NCBI GenBank assembly: GCA_035399845.1
Contig: DAOPJV010000029.1
Span: 1 to 64,000 of the forward strand
Reading direction: 5' to 3'
Origin: ECT2AJA-110-A sp035399845
GTDB taxonomy: Bacteria; Planctomycetota; Phycisphaerae; UBA1845; UTPLA1
Length of the DNA: 64,000 nucleotides
The notes beneath the pieces are model-generated. The model had not been told where the DNA came from, did not search any database, and saw only the letters and a list, made by a program, of their open reading frames with translations. The position numbers and the translations under genes are program-made. Below are positions 43,087 to 53,700 of this stretch, piece after piece. The stretch's first letter is position 1. Each line of letters starts with the position of its first letter.

Positions 43087-43619
43087 CGATCGCCCCCCGC
43101 CGCCATCGCCAGCTCATCGCGCTGCGCCACATCGGCGCAGATTGCGATCGCAAGGGCGTCCGCCACGTCCGCCGGCTCCGGCGGCTCACTCAGATTCAGC
43201 ACGTGCGCGATCGCCTGCTGCATCTGCCGCTTGCTCGCATGGCCGTTGCCCGTCAGTGTCTTCTTGATCTTCGTCGCCGGCAGGCTCAGCACACGGGCGC
43301 CCGCCCGGGCCGCGGCCAGCAGAATCACGCCGCGCGCGTGCCCCATCATGATCGCCGTTCTCGGATGCTTGTAGTGCGCATAAAGGGATTCAACCGCGAC
43401 GAGATCCACATCGTGTTCGCCAAGGATCTCCGCCAGCCCCGCGTCAATCTCAACGAGCCGCCGTTCCAGGGGGACCGACGCGTTCGATCGCACGACGCCG
43501 GCGTCGATCACACGCAGGGGGCGCGTGTCGATCACGGCGTACCCCGTCCGGTCCAGCCCCGGATCGATACCGAGGATGCGCCGTACGGAGGAATCGGATG
43601 CGTCTATTCGATGCGCCAC
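43083..43619 (-). CDS. ruvC: Holliday junction resolvase RuvC
   Basis: Dimeric endonuclease that cuts Holliday junctions symmetrically. The 178-residue protein has the RNase-H-like acidic residues: Asp in ILGIDPGLDRTGYAV, Glu in VDLVAVESLYAHYKHP, and the C-terminal DVADALAIAICAD block with the last two Asp. The ATG at 43619 gives a 16-base overlap with cysS; no better start exists downstream. Gene order ruvC-ruvA-ruvB is the common bacterial arrangement. Confidence 0.95.
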   Translation of the reverse strand: MAHRIDASDSSVRRILGIDPGLDRTGYAVIDTRPLRVIDAGVVRSNASVPLERRLVEIDAGLAEILGEHDVDLVAVESLYAHYKHPRTAIMMGHARGVILLAAARAGARVLSLPATKIKKTLTGNGHASKRQMQQAIAHVLNLSEPPEPADVADALAIAICADVAQRDELAMAAGGDR

Positions 43620-45115
43620 CGTGTGCCGTCCTTGCCATCCTCGAGCGTGACGCCGAGTTTCGTGAGCTCATCCCTGATGTGATCGCCGATGGCGTACTGC
43701 TTCGCCTCGCGGCTCAGTTTGCGCACTTCCACCAACAGATCGACGAGTTGCGGCAGCTTGCTGTCGTCGCCCGCCAGCTTCGCCGCGGGGCGTCGCTCGA
43801 ACAGGCCCAGCACATTGCCCAGCGACACGAGCGTGCCGCCTGCGGCTCGCAGCATGTTCCGCGGCGTTTCCTCGGAGTGCGTCTCGAGCTTGGCCGAATC
43901 GATGTACTTGTTCATCGCGTTGGCGATCTCAAACAGGACGGCGATGGCGCCAGCCGTGTTGAAATCGTCGTCCATCTCTTCCAGGAAGCGGACGCGCAAG
44001 TGCATCAACTCATCCAGCAGATCGCGGCCGCGCGGATCCAGCTCGGCGTCGCGCATGCGTTCGATCTGCAGCTCCGGCTTGTAGGGATCGGCGTTCGTCA
44101 CGCGCTCGACGCGCTCCAGCAGGCGCCGGAAGGTCCCGAGGCCTGTCTTCGCCGCCTTCAGCACTTCGTCGGAGAACTCAATCGGCGAACGATAGTGCGA
44201 CTGCAGGATCAGGAATCGCAGGACCTCCGGATCGTGGCGGTTGAGGAGATTCGTGATCTGCAGCGACTCCATCACTTTCGCCATTTCGGCGTCGCTCTTG
44301 GAGATCTTCTTCGTGTTGAATCGCGTCAGGCCGTGATGCATCCAGTACCGCGCGAAGACCTGGCCCGTCGCGCTCTCGGCCTGGGCGATCTCATTCTCGT
44401 GGTGCGGAAACTTCAGGTCCATCCCGCCGCCGTGGATGTCAAACGTCTGTCCGAGGTACTTCATCGCCATGGCTGAGCACTCGATGTGCCAGCCCGGCCG
44501 GCCGACGCCCCACGGCGCCTTGTATTTCGCCGTCGCCGGTTCGTTCGGCTTCGCCGCCTTCCACAGGGCGAAATCGCCGGGGTTGCGCTTGGCGGCCTTG
44601 ACGAGACCGTCGCGGGTGCCCGACTCCTGGTCATCCGGCCTGCGATTCGTCAGCTTGCCGTAGTCCTCGTCCTTCGACACGTCGAAATAGACGTCGCCTT
44701 CGACCACGTAGGCGTGATCCCGTTCGATGAGATCGTTGATGTGATCGATGATCTCCTGAATGTGCTCGCTCGCCCGCGGCATGTAGTCGATGTTCCGCAC
44801 GCCCAGGGCGCCCATCGCATCGACATATTGCCGCTCGAGATCGCGGGCCAGTTCGAGCATGTCGCGCCCCTGGGCCTCCGCCTCGGCGATCAGCTTGTCC
44901 TCGACATCCGTCACGTTCACCACCCACGTGACTTTGAAGTTCTTGAACATCAGGTACCGCTTGATCACGTCAAAGATAACGGGACCCACGGCGTGACCGA
45001 TGTGCGACGGCTTATAGACCGTCGGACCGCAGAGATAGACGCCGACTTCCCCCGGCCTGACGCTCTCGAACAGTTCCTTCTCACTCGTCAGCGTGTTATA
45101 GACGCGTAGTGTCAT
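43604..45115 (-). CDS. cysS: Cysteinyl-tRNA synthetase
   Basis: Class-I synthetase charging tRNA-Cys. From the ATG at 45115 (MTLRVYNTLTSEKELF) it is about 503 residues, a normal length. Zinc and HIGH motifs: VYLCGPTVYKPSHIGHA; the second zinc site lies in GWHIECSAMAMKYLG...DIHGGGMDLKFPHHENEIAQ; the KMSKS loop is KKISKSDAEM. The C-terminal anticodon-binding helical domain is present (FLEEMDDDFNTAGAIAVLFE). The frame extends upstream to 45211 into repeat sequence, without homology. It is the first gene of the unit with ruvCAB. Confidence 0.97.
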   Translation of the reverse strand: MTLRVYNTLTSEKELFESVRPGEVGVYLCGPTVYKPSHIGHAVGPVIFDVIKRYLMFKNFKVTWVVNVTDVEDKLIAEAEAQGRDMLELARDLERQYVDAMGALGVRNIDYMPRASEHIQEIIDHINDLIERDHAYVVEGDVYFDVSKDEDYGKLTNRRPDDQESGTRDGLVKAAKRNPGDFALWKAAKPNEPATAKYKAPWGVGRPGWHIECSAMAMKYLGQTFDIHGGGMDLKFPHHENEIAQAESATGQVFARYWMHHGLTRFNTKKISKSDAEMAKVMESLQITNLLNRHDPEVLRFLILQSHYRSPIEFSDEVLKAAKTGLGTFRRLLERVERVTNADPYKPELQIERMRDAELDPRGRDLLDELMHLRVRFLEEMDDDFNTAGAIAVLFEIANAMNKYIDSAKLETHSEETPRNMLRAAGGTLVSLGNVLGLFERRPAAKLAGDDSKLPQLVDLLVEVRKLSREAKQYAIGDHIRDELTKLGVTLEDGKDGTRWRIE

Positions 45116-45173
45116 AGGCTCGCAAACTCTCGCTGTTGATCCCCGGATCGGCGGTCTTCCGTCACGGGACCTG

Positions 45174-45337
45174 TAAGGTGGGCCACGCCCACCATTCACG
45201 CCACCTGCCACTCAAATTCAGGGCGGGCATGCCCCCCCCTGGCGCCGCTGGTACGAGAATCCCCTCTCGTACCCATCTCCGCGGGAATCCCTTCCCGCCG
45301 GGTGGCCCACCCCTTCAGGGGTGGGGGCGCGACGATA
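45174..45337 (+). repeat. Intergenic composite of hairpin families B, C and A
   Basis: Between ispF and cysS the repeats stand in series. Family B (GGTGGGC-CAC-GCCCACC) is at 45177-45193. Family C at 45250-45273 has arms GGTACGAGA and TCTCGTACC. A second C-type hairpin, GCGGGAA-TCCC-TTCCCGC, is at about 45281-45298. Family A is at 45300-45337. The array fills most of the 240-base gap and lies in the leader region of cysS. Confidence 0.85.
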
Positions 45338-45355
45338 CGACTTCACTCCACATCA

Positions 45356-45850
45356 TCAGAGCCCCGTCAGCCCGGCGATCACAGTACAGGCCATCGCCTC
45401 ACCACGACCTACGGCGTCGACGCCCTCGTTCGTCTTGGCCTTCACGCTGACAGCGCTGGTCTCCAGACCCAGCAGATCCGCCAGGCGCTCGGCGATCGCC
45501 GCCTTGTAGGGAGACAGCTTCGGCCGCTCCGCGTGAATGACGACGTCGATGTTGACGGCAGCATACCCCAAATCCCGGACGCGCTCGACGACCTTTTCGA
45601 CCAGCCGTGTCGAATCCACACCCTTCCATTGCGGATCCGTATCCGGGAACTGCTCACCGATATCCGGCAGCCCCGCCGCCCCGCACAACGCGTCGATCAG
45701 CGCGTGACAGACAATATCGCCATCGCTGTGACCGGCCAGTCGCTTGTCGAAGGGCACATCGACGCCGCCCAGCCGAAGCCCGCCCCCCGGCTCCAGCCGA
45801 TGCAGATCCGTCCCGATCCCAACGCGATGTATTTCCTGATTCTCTGACAT
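45356..45850 (-). CDS. ispF: 2-C-methyl-D-erythritol 2,4-cyclodiphosphate synthase IspF
   Basis: Non-mevalonate isoprenoid pathway enzyme that cyclises CDP-methylerythritol 2-phosphate to MEcPP with loss of CMP. The 164-residue length is normal. Zinc ligands are in VGIGTDLHRLEPGG (Asp and His) and the conserved AGHSDGDIVCHALIDALCGAAGLPDIGEQFPDTD. The substrate loop INIDVVIHAERPKL-like (NIDVVIHAERPKLSPYK) and the C-terminal VKAKTNEGVDAVGRGEAMAC complete the family pattern. It is flanked by repeat arrays rather than by ispD. Confidence 0.96.
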   Translation of the reverse strand: MSENQEIHRVGIGTDLHRLEPGGGLRLGGVDVPFDKRLAGHSDGDIVCHALIDALCGAAGLPDIGEQFPDTDPQWKGVDSTRLVEKVVERVRDLGYAAVNIDVVIHAERPKLSPYKAAIAERLADLLGLETSAVSVKAKTNEGVDAVGRGEAMACTVIAGLTGL

Positions 45851-45903
45851 GATTTCGGGGCGCCGTCATGCGATCCGTTAGACGATCAGACGGTTTGACT
45901 CTT

Positions 45904-46782
45904 TCAAATTTCGACGATCCCGGAAAACACTTCCGCCGCCGGTCCCGTCATGAAAACCGATCCGTCCGCCTCGGGCCAGGCGATCTCCAGATCCCCGCCC
46001 GGCAGATGCAGCAGCGTGGAGCGATCGAACCGGTCCTCCAACACGCCGGCGACGTGCACGGCGCACGCCCCCGTGCCGCAGGCCAATGTGATTCCGCTGC
46101 CGCGCTCCCATGTCCGCATCGTCGCCTCGCTGCGGTCCGCCGTCTGCACGACATGGAAATTCACGCGATTCGGGAACATCGCGTGCCGTTCGACCAGCGG
46201 ACCGATCCGCTCCAGGTCGAAGGCGCTGACATCGTCCACGAACGTGACGGCGTGCGGATTGCCCATCGACACACAGGTGATACTCATCGTCACGCCACCG
46301 ACCTTCAGCGGCGCGTCGATGCAGCGCTTGAAGTCGAACGTCACGGGGATGTCGGCGCACGTCAGGATCGGAGTCCCCATGTCCACGCGGACGCGTTCGA
46401 TCCGCCCATCCTCCCCGGGAAACGCCACAAGTGACAGCACGCCGCGATCCGTCTGAACGCGAATCGTGCGCCGCCCCTCCGCGTCCCCGGTCGCCGGGCA
46501 CAGTTCGTGATCGATCGCGTACTTTGCCACGCAGCGCACGCCGTTGCCGCACATTTCGCCACGCGAGCCGTCGGCGTTGAACATGATCATCCGCACGTCC
46601 GCCAGGACATTCGCCTCGGGCGGCGCGATGAGAATCAGGCCGTCGGAACCGATCCCCCGATGCCGATCGCTTACGACGCGCGAGATCGCCGGCGCGTCGT
46701 CCGCCGACATCGCCACGTCAAAGCAGTTGACGTACACGTAGTCGTTCCCCAGCCCGTGCATCTTGGTAAACGCAAACTTCAT
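45904..46782 (-). CDS. dapF: Diaminopimelate epimerase DapF
   Basis: Interconverts LL- and meso-diaminopimelate for lysine and peptidoglycan synthesis. A 292-residue protein with both catalytic cysteines: MCGNGVRCVAKYAID and LACGTGACAVHVAG. Also typical are MHGLGNDYVYVN at the N terminus, MGNPHAVTFVDDV and FHVVQTADRSEATMRTWERGSG. Its presence implies a DAP-based lysine/cell-wall pathway. It lies 53 bases upstream of ispF on the same strand; the spacer contains a family-E-like A/T string (45890-45920). Confidence 0.96.
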   Translation of the reverse strand: MKFAFTKMHGLGNDYVYVNCFDVAMSADDAPAISRVVSDRHRGIGSDGLILIAPPEANVLADVRMIMFNADGSRGEMCGNGVRCVAKYAIDHELCPATGDAEGRRTIRVQTDRGVLSLVAFPGEDGRIERVRVDMGTPILTCADIPVTFDFKRCIDAPLKVGGVTMSITCVSMGNPHAVTFVDDVSAFDLERIGPLVERHAMFPNRVNFHVVQTADRSEATMRTWERGSGITLACGTGACAVHVAGVLEDRFDRSTLLHLPGGDLEIAWPEADGSVFMTGPAAEVFSGIVEI

Positions 46783-46815
46783 ATTGATCCCGCCGTGGGT
46801 GTCCTACGCCAACCA

Positions 46816-46943
46816 GGGTGGCTCACCCCTTCAGGGGTGGGGGCGCGACGATCGACCAACGTCGGGGCCACCGCTGCTCTGAAAACAGACTGCTGGTACG
46901 AGAATCCCTTCTCGTACCCATCCCTGCGGGAATCCCTTCCCGC
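46816..46943 (+). repeat. Intergenic composite of hairpin families A and C
   Basis: Family A occupies 46816-46853. After 40 bases family C follows at 46895-46918 with a perfect 10-bp stem around TCCC, and a second C-type hairpin (GCGGGAA-TCCC-TTCCCGC) at about 46926-46943. It sits between dapF and the lipoprotein gene in a 280-base interval that shows nothing else. Confidence 0.85.
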
Positions 46944-47061
46944 ATCCGCCGGCCAACAGCGTGGCGCGCCCGAACCGATCACGCAAGCGCGCTTTATTGC
47001 AGATCGGGTCGCAACCGCCAGATACCCGCGAAATCAACTGAATCAAAGCGCCGGGCGGAAT

Positions 47062-47625
47062 CTACTTGGTCACCGCTGGCGATCGTGGGCCACTCTTTCG
47101 ACTTGCGGTCTTACCGAAATCTCTTGACGGACAATCGGAATTTCGAGTTTGGGATTCCGAGATCAGATCCTTGTAGTCGCCGGGCGTCTGATAAAGGGCG
47201 CGGCGCCGGAATTCATCCCAGTTCTGAATATCCACATTCGAGCGTGGATCATCTCTGAGCGACGTGCTGCGCGTGAGGGCGTCGTATGCAATCACAAACC
47301 GCTGGGGCCCGGGAGCTTCTCCGCACTTCAGGTAATCGTAGATCGTGAAACGATGGACCTTTCGGTCATCCGGAGAAAACCAGCTGCGCTCGGAGACACA
47401 AAGCCTATAGTGATCATGCAGCGGACGATTGTCCGCGTCACCCGTCGCCTCGCGCAGAAACCGTCTGGCATGCCCTTGCGCGAACCCAAGTCGCGTCTTG
47501 ACATTGATATTCGGATCACCCGAGATGCAGCCGTTCGACAGGCAAACGACCCAACAACTGAGAATCGCGAAAACGGGCTGAATCCGAATTCGACGCTGTC
47601 GTGTTACCATCGAAATTGCCCTCAT
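47062..47625 (-). CDS. Hypothetical lipoprotein
   Basis: From the ATG at 47625 the product is about 187 residues: a basic start (MRAISMVTRQRRIRIQ), a hydrophobic core (PVFAILSCWVVCLSNGC) and lipobox LSNGC. The mature part has no recognised domain. It contains LCVSERSWFSPDDRKVHRFTIYDYLKCGE and ends in a basic, probably disordered tail. ATGs at 47610 and 47625 are both possible. It is isolated between the housekeeping genes and the PUFA synthase operon. Confidence 0.6.
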   Translation of the reverse strand: MRAISMVTRQRRIRIQPVFAILSCWVVCLSNGCISGDPNINVKTRLGFAQGHARRFLREATGDADNRPLHDHYRLCVSERSWFSPDDRKVHRFTIYDYLKCGEAPGPQRFVIAYDALTRSTSLRDDPRSNVDIQNWDEFRRRALYQTPGDYKDLISESQTRNSDCPSRDFGKTASRKSGPRSPAVTK

Positions 47626-47687
47626 GGTTTCGATTCGCCTGCCGGGACGCGACTGCATTCAGACGCACACGCCGATCCCGCCCGATG

Positions 47688-47743
47688 GGCGAAGCCCGCC
47701 CTGCCATTTTGACTTTTTTGCGTTTTGAGTTTTCGAAATTTCG
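47688..47743 (+). repeat. B-like and family-E repeat at the 3' end of the PUFA operon
   Basis: GATGGGCGAAGCCCGCCCTGCC is a diverged family-B hairpin, followed directly by TTTTGACTTTTTTGCGTTTTGAG. The same B-then-E order occurs inside the gene at 48950-49018. It lies just downstream of the last PUFA synthase gene (stop at 47744). Confidence 0.65.
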
Positions 47744-50700
47744 TCAGCCCGCTCGAACCAATCGCAGGCCAAAGTCCTTCATCTCATAGATTGTCGTCCC
47801 ATCGACTGTCAGAAATCCACTCGCGACCACGAGCGGCGCGTCGCCGTCCTCGACCCGCGTGATGGCGGCCTCGACCTCGACGCGCCGGTTCGTCGGCAGA
47901 ATCTGCCCGCGGTAGGCCCACGTGTGCTCCAGCCCCGTCGCGATCGCCTCGAAGCGATGCGTCGCCATCAGCTCCGGCCAGCGCTCCATCGCGTACGCCT
48001 TCAGCAACTGCAGGAACGACTCCAGCCCCAGCGAGCCCGGCCATACGGGGTCCTGATGGAAGTGCGCCTTGAAGAACCACGCGTCGGGGTCGACCGGCGC
48101 CGAGCCGAGCACAAAGCCCAGCCCGTTGGGACCGCCCTCGAGCGCCAGCGCGTCGATACGATCCAGCATCAGGAACGCCCGCGCCGGCTGGGACAGCCCT
48201 TCAAAGGTCGGCGCCACGCCCTCCGCCTGCTCCGGTTCCCACGGCGCCCGCTTCTCGATCTCGAATGTCGTCGCCCTGGCCAGCGCCGCGTTGTCCGGTG
48301 TCAGCCGGCGCCCCTTCGCGTCACGAATGCCGATCTGCTGCGACAACGCCGCCTTCGAGAAGAAACCGAACGACGTCACGCCCTCGTACACGACGCCCTG
48401 CGCGTCGAACACCTGCATGTCATATTCCTGGATGATCATGCCGCCGGCCTCGTTAACGTTCGTCATGCGAACGCGGACCGTCAGCGTTCCGGTTCCCGGG
48501 TGGATTTCACGATGCAGCGTCGCCGTTCCGCCCAGGTTGCGGAAGCTCACATCCGTCCGGCTCCGCAGGGCCGACCCGCAGTAGGCCGCCAGCCAGCCAC
48601 AGGGCTGCAGCGCCGCTTCAAGAAGCACGGCAAAGGCCATCGTGGGTTGCCGGTTCGCGGAGAAATACCACGCGTCCCCCGGGACGTCGTACTCCGAGGT
48701 GATCCAGTCCGTCCGCTGCAGCACGAAGGGTTCGTCGTTCACCTCGACAACACGATCCATGAACTGGAACGGCGGTCCGGGCAGCCGCGCAATCACACGA
48801 TCGTGATCGAAGACGCGATAGGGTTCGCCAAACGCCTCCGAAGGATTGCCATTCGAATACGCCAGGATCGACGCCTTGTCGTAAATTGCGGGCGACTGAG
48901 TGCAGGATGGGCCACGCCCACCATGATCATCGAGGGCGCCACTGTCTTCCTGGTGGGCATGGCCCACCCTACCAGTTTGACTTTTTTGAATTTCGGAGTT
49001 TTGACGTTTCCAAACGTCATCTCGCTGGAATGAGAATCCCTTCTCGTTCCCATCCGCGTGAAACGACTGGCCGGCCGAATAGGTTTCAGCTTTCAGCTTT
49101 CGCCCCCAGATCTCCTCGATTCCCTCGCGCGTCATCCCCTTGAGCGAGAGCGACATGTCCAGCATCTGAACGATCTTCCGCCCGTCGCCCAGCATCAGCG
49201 CGTCGGCGATCACGTAGGGTTCGGGCCCATACCCGATTTCCTTGATGTCGACCTCGTAGTGGACTTTCTGTGTCGCCTGCGTGACGGGGCCTCGGCATTT
49301 CAGCGCGCTCGGGATCCCATGCAGCGGCTGATACGACACGCCCGCCTGCTCGCCGACCCAGCCCATGCGAAGCAGGAAGAACCGCAGTGCGTGCACGCAG
49401 CACTCATACATCAGCGTGCCGGGCATCGTCATGTCGTCGATGAAGTGGCAGGTCAGGAACCAGTCGTCGGGATGAATGTCCGCCTCGGCGCGGATGCGTC
49501 CGAGACCGAACCGACCACCCTTCGGGTCGAGTTCCAGCACGCGATCGAACAACTTCATGCGACCGCCGGGCAGTCGCAGCGGATCATTCAGGCCCAGCCC
49601 CGCGAACATGGCGCCGAAGCAGCCTTCCAGATCCCCATTCCGCAGCGCCGCCACCTGGGCGTCGGAATACGTTTCAACGCGATCGAAGGGAACAAGCGCC
49701 CGCCACGACGGATCGCGCCGACCGGCCATCGGCGCCGAATCCTCCGCGGTCACAATGATACCGCCGGAGTTTGCAATCTCTTCATCCGTGAAGAACCCGG
49801 CGCAGCCCTTCCGCATCGTCAGTACGAGCCGATCGCCGATCGTCCCGTCGAACCGGAAGAAGAACAGGTAGGTTTCCCCCTGCTTCACGAATCGATCGAT
49901 GTGAATGTCGTAGCGAATCGTCTCGCCCACGCGCGGCAGTTCACTGTGGAATTCGACCGTCGCGTCGAGCAGACGATAGGCCCGCGTCCCCTTCACCCGC
50001 AGATCGATCCCGAGATAGCTGCAGAGAAACAGGTCCGCCTGCCCCGCCTCGACCGTGATACAGACGGGCGCGACACCACCGTCCAGGTACCAGGCGCCCG
50101 GCAGAACGTCATGCTCAGTCACCACGCGGCCATGCGTCAGCGACGCAATCTCCGCTTCCACATCCAGTATGCGATCGACCAGCATCAGCGGCTCGGCCGG
50201 CAGTCGCACGCGCACGGGATAGGCGTCGACACTCGCAAACTGCGGTCCCAGCACATTCGCGAGCTTGCCGATGGCAAACTCCATGCACAGATCGCGCGGA
50301 AACATCGCCGCCGGCGCCGTCGATTGCGCCGCCGGGTGGCCCACCCCTTCAGGGGTGGGGTCACGATGATCGAGCGCGCCAGAATCGATCGATCCTCCAT
50401 CAATCTCCAGCGCGTCGAAAGAAACGGAATCTCGCGGCGCGTCGAACGCCTCTTGCGCCAACTGGTGGGCATGGCCCACCCTACCGTCGGCCGGGTGGCC
50501 CATCCCTTCAGGGGTGGGGGCGCGACGATCAAGCGCGCCAGAATCGATCGATCCTCCATCAATCTCCAGCGCGTCGAAAGAAACGGAATCTCGCGGCGCG
50601 TCGAACGCCTCTTGCGCCAACTGGTGGGCATGGCCCACCCTACCGTCGGCCGGGTGGCCCATCCCTTCAGGGGTGGGGGCGCGACGATCAAGCGCGCCAG

Positions 50701-53700
50701 AATCGATCGATCCTCCATCAATCTCCAGCGCGTCGAAAGAAACGGAATCTCGCGGCGCGTCGAACGCCTCCGGCGAAATCCCCGCGCGCATCGCCGCTTC
50801 GACGAGTTCCATCTGCAACCGCGTCGCGCTCAGCAGCCCTTCGCGTCCCGCCTCGGCGAATCGCATGAACGCCTCATGCGCCGCCGCCGTTGACGCCGCC
50901 GCCTCCATCATCGCCTGCGCATGCTCGGGCATCGCATCCAACTCCATCAAGCCATCCGGGTGGCCCATCCCGCGAGATTCTGCCGGGTGGCCCACCCCTT
51001 CAGGGGTGGGGGCGCGACGATCAAGCGCGCCGGAATCGTCCGAACCCCCATCCGTCTCCAGCGCGTCAAAAGAAACCTGATCTCCCGGGTGGCCAACCCC
51101 TTCAGGGGTGGGGGCGCGACGATCAAGCTCGCCGGAATCGTCCGAACCCCCATCCGTCTCCAGCGCGTCAAAAGAAACCTGATCTCCCGGGTGGCCAACC
51201 CCTTCAGGGGTGGGGGCGCGACGATCAAGCTCGCCGGAATCGTCCGAACCCCCATCCGTCTCCAGCGCGTCGAAAGAAACCTGATCTCCCGACGAGTCGA
51301 GCGCCAATTGGTGGGCACAGCCCACCCTGCAAAATGCATCCAACCCCTGCGGCAAAGCCGGCCGACCACCGACCGGCACGGACACGATGCGTCGCCCTCG
51401 CCCTTCGCTCGGATTGCCGGCATTCTGACGCTCTTCAATATCCACGTTTCGGCGTCTCGACGAGCCGCCCAGTCGCGCCAGGTCCACAGTCAGGCGCTCC
51501 GCCAGGCACGCCGCCGCCAGCCGCATGACAGCCGCTGTCTCACGTTCGCCCGGCCCCGCCCCGATCGACATCGCGAAGTGCGGCCGATCGCCCAGGATCC
51601 GACGGATCATCCGTGTGCACGACGCCTGCGGTCCCGCCTCGATAAACACGCGAACACCGTCGGCGTACGCCTGTTCAACGAGCTTCGAGAAATCGAAACC
51701 GTGCAGCGCCTGCGCCGTGATTGACTCCGCCGCCGTTGCCTGCGTCACGTCATAGGCGCGGCCGAGATGGCAACTGTAGTACCGCAGCAGGGGATCGGGG
51801 CGCGTCTCCATCACGTGCAGGGCGAGGTAGGCGTCCTCCACCTCACGCACAGCATCGAAGTGAACGGTCGGCACACCATCAACGGGCACGGCTCGCGTCT
51901 TCAGTCGTTCACCGACAATCGCCAGCGCGTCCGGCAGACCGCCGACGACGCATTCCTTCGGCGCGTTGACGATCATGAGTCGCGCATGCGACACGCCGTC
52001 GAGCGCCGCGCGAACCTCCTCCGCCGGCTTCGCAAAGATGACGCTCCGCCAGCTCGCCGCCTGCGCGTCATCAAGCCCCCACGCGCGCTTCAGGGCGTCG
52101 CGTTCGGCGTAGAGATCACTCCGGAACAGATTCGACGCGCTCATTCGACGCCACATCTCGTCGGCGTCGGGCCAGGCGCGCGTCGCGAACAGGCTCGTCG
52201 ATTCGCCAAGGCTGTAGCCGATCACGCTCGAAGGTCGCAGACCGATGTCGCGCAGCAGATCGTGTGTCAGGACGCCATAGGCGACTTGCGCGAAGATCAC
52301 GCGCCGCATGTCCTCGCAGGCCCGCGCCGTGGCGTCCCGCTCCCAGCCCTCGGACCAGTCGTGTCGATAGGGCGCGAACCAGTTAACCATGCTGTGCGAG
52401 GCCAGATGGGCGTACTCTCGATCGAGCGATCGAACCACGTGCGGCCATTGCGCCGCAATCTCCCGCCCCATCCCGACGAAGTGATTCCCCGACCCGGGAA
52501 ACACAAACGCAACCCCCGACGCCCGTGCATCGAGCCCCGGGTGGCCCACCCTTTCAAGGGTGGGGTCGCGATGATCAGGCTCGCCGGATTCGATCGAACG
52601 TCCATCGGACTTCAGCGCGTCAGGCGACGCGTGGGCGCCTCGATCGACGAGCAGCCCTCCATCCAACGGGTGGCCCATCCCTTCAGGGGCGGGGGCGCGA
52701 TCATCGACCTCTCCGGACGCTCCCGACGCGGAACACCCCATCGGCGCGGGCGAATACCAGATCCCACCGCGCCCATCGAGTCGCGTGTCACGCCGTGACT
52801 GCAGATGCTCCATCGCCTCATCGACACGCGACGTCAGCTCCGCGAAGGAATCCGCCGTCAGCGCGACACATCGCGCATCCGTCGCGCGATGAAGCGCAAT
52901 CGCCTCGCTCCACACAGTCTCGATCGATTGCCCTGACGACTCGGCCTTCGCCGACATCGCTCGCAGCGACGTCAGCTTCTCTACAATCTCCGCGGTGTCA
53001 GCGCCACTGCAGGCAAACACAAAGGGCCGCGGGGCGCCGATGGGCGAGCCGCCGGCAGGATCATCCTCCGCCGCGACGCCCACGCGCTCCTCCAGCACAA
53101 CATGCGCCGCATTGCCGTCCGTGGATAACGCCGTTACGCCGGCGCGGCGAGGCCCCGCCGCGCGATCCTGACGCCAGTACATCGGCGCGAGCGGTATGTT
53201 CGCGCCCATCGCATGCAGCGCGTCACGCGCGTCGTCGCTTCCGATGACGCCGCCGTTCACGCCAGCGCCGACAGCAGGCGCGTCGGCCGGCAGTATTCGC
53301 TCATGAATCACGAGCGCCGCCCGAACAAGCGACACCATGCCCGACGCGGCGCCACACGCGCCCACGTCGCCATAGGCCGCGCCCAGCGTCAGCCCCGCGC
53401 CCTTCGCGTCGGCCACGCGCTCAGACGTCGCGTCACGATCGGCCATCACGTCGCGAATCGCGAGAATCTCCTCACCATCCCGCGCCACGTTCCCGCAGGC
53501 CGCCCGCTCGATGTATCCGATGGATGACGCCGGCGCGTCAACGCGCTCCAGCGCTCTGCGCATCGCCGTGGAAATCGCGTCCCGACTCGACGCCCCGCTC
53601 AGCTCGCCGCCGTCCGTCGCCGCGCCGACGCCGCGCACAATCGCATACACACGATCGCCGTCGCGTTCGGCGTCGCTCAGTCGCTTCAGAACGACAGTCG

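Noticed and set aside
47062..47658. Start of the small lipoprotein at 47658
   Set aside because: The extra N-terminal residues (MQSRPGRRIET) precede a good signal peptide; starts at 47625 or 47610 fit the lipoprotein signal length better.
50334..51290. CRISPR array
   Set aside because: The repeated units are 102 and 159 bp with no unique spacers between short repeats, and they are part of an open reading frame. No cas genes are present.
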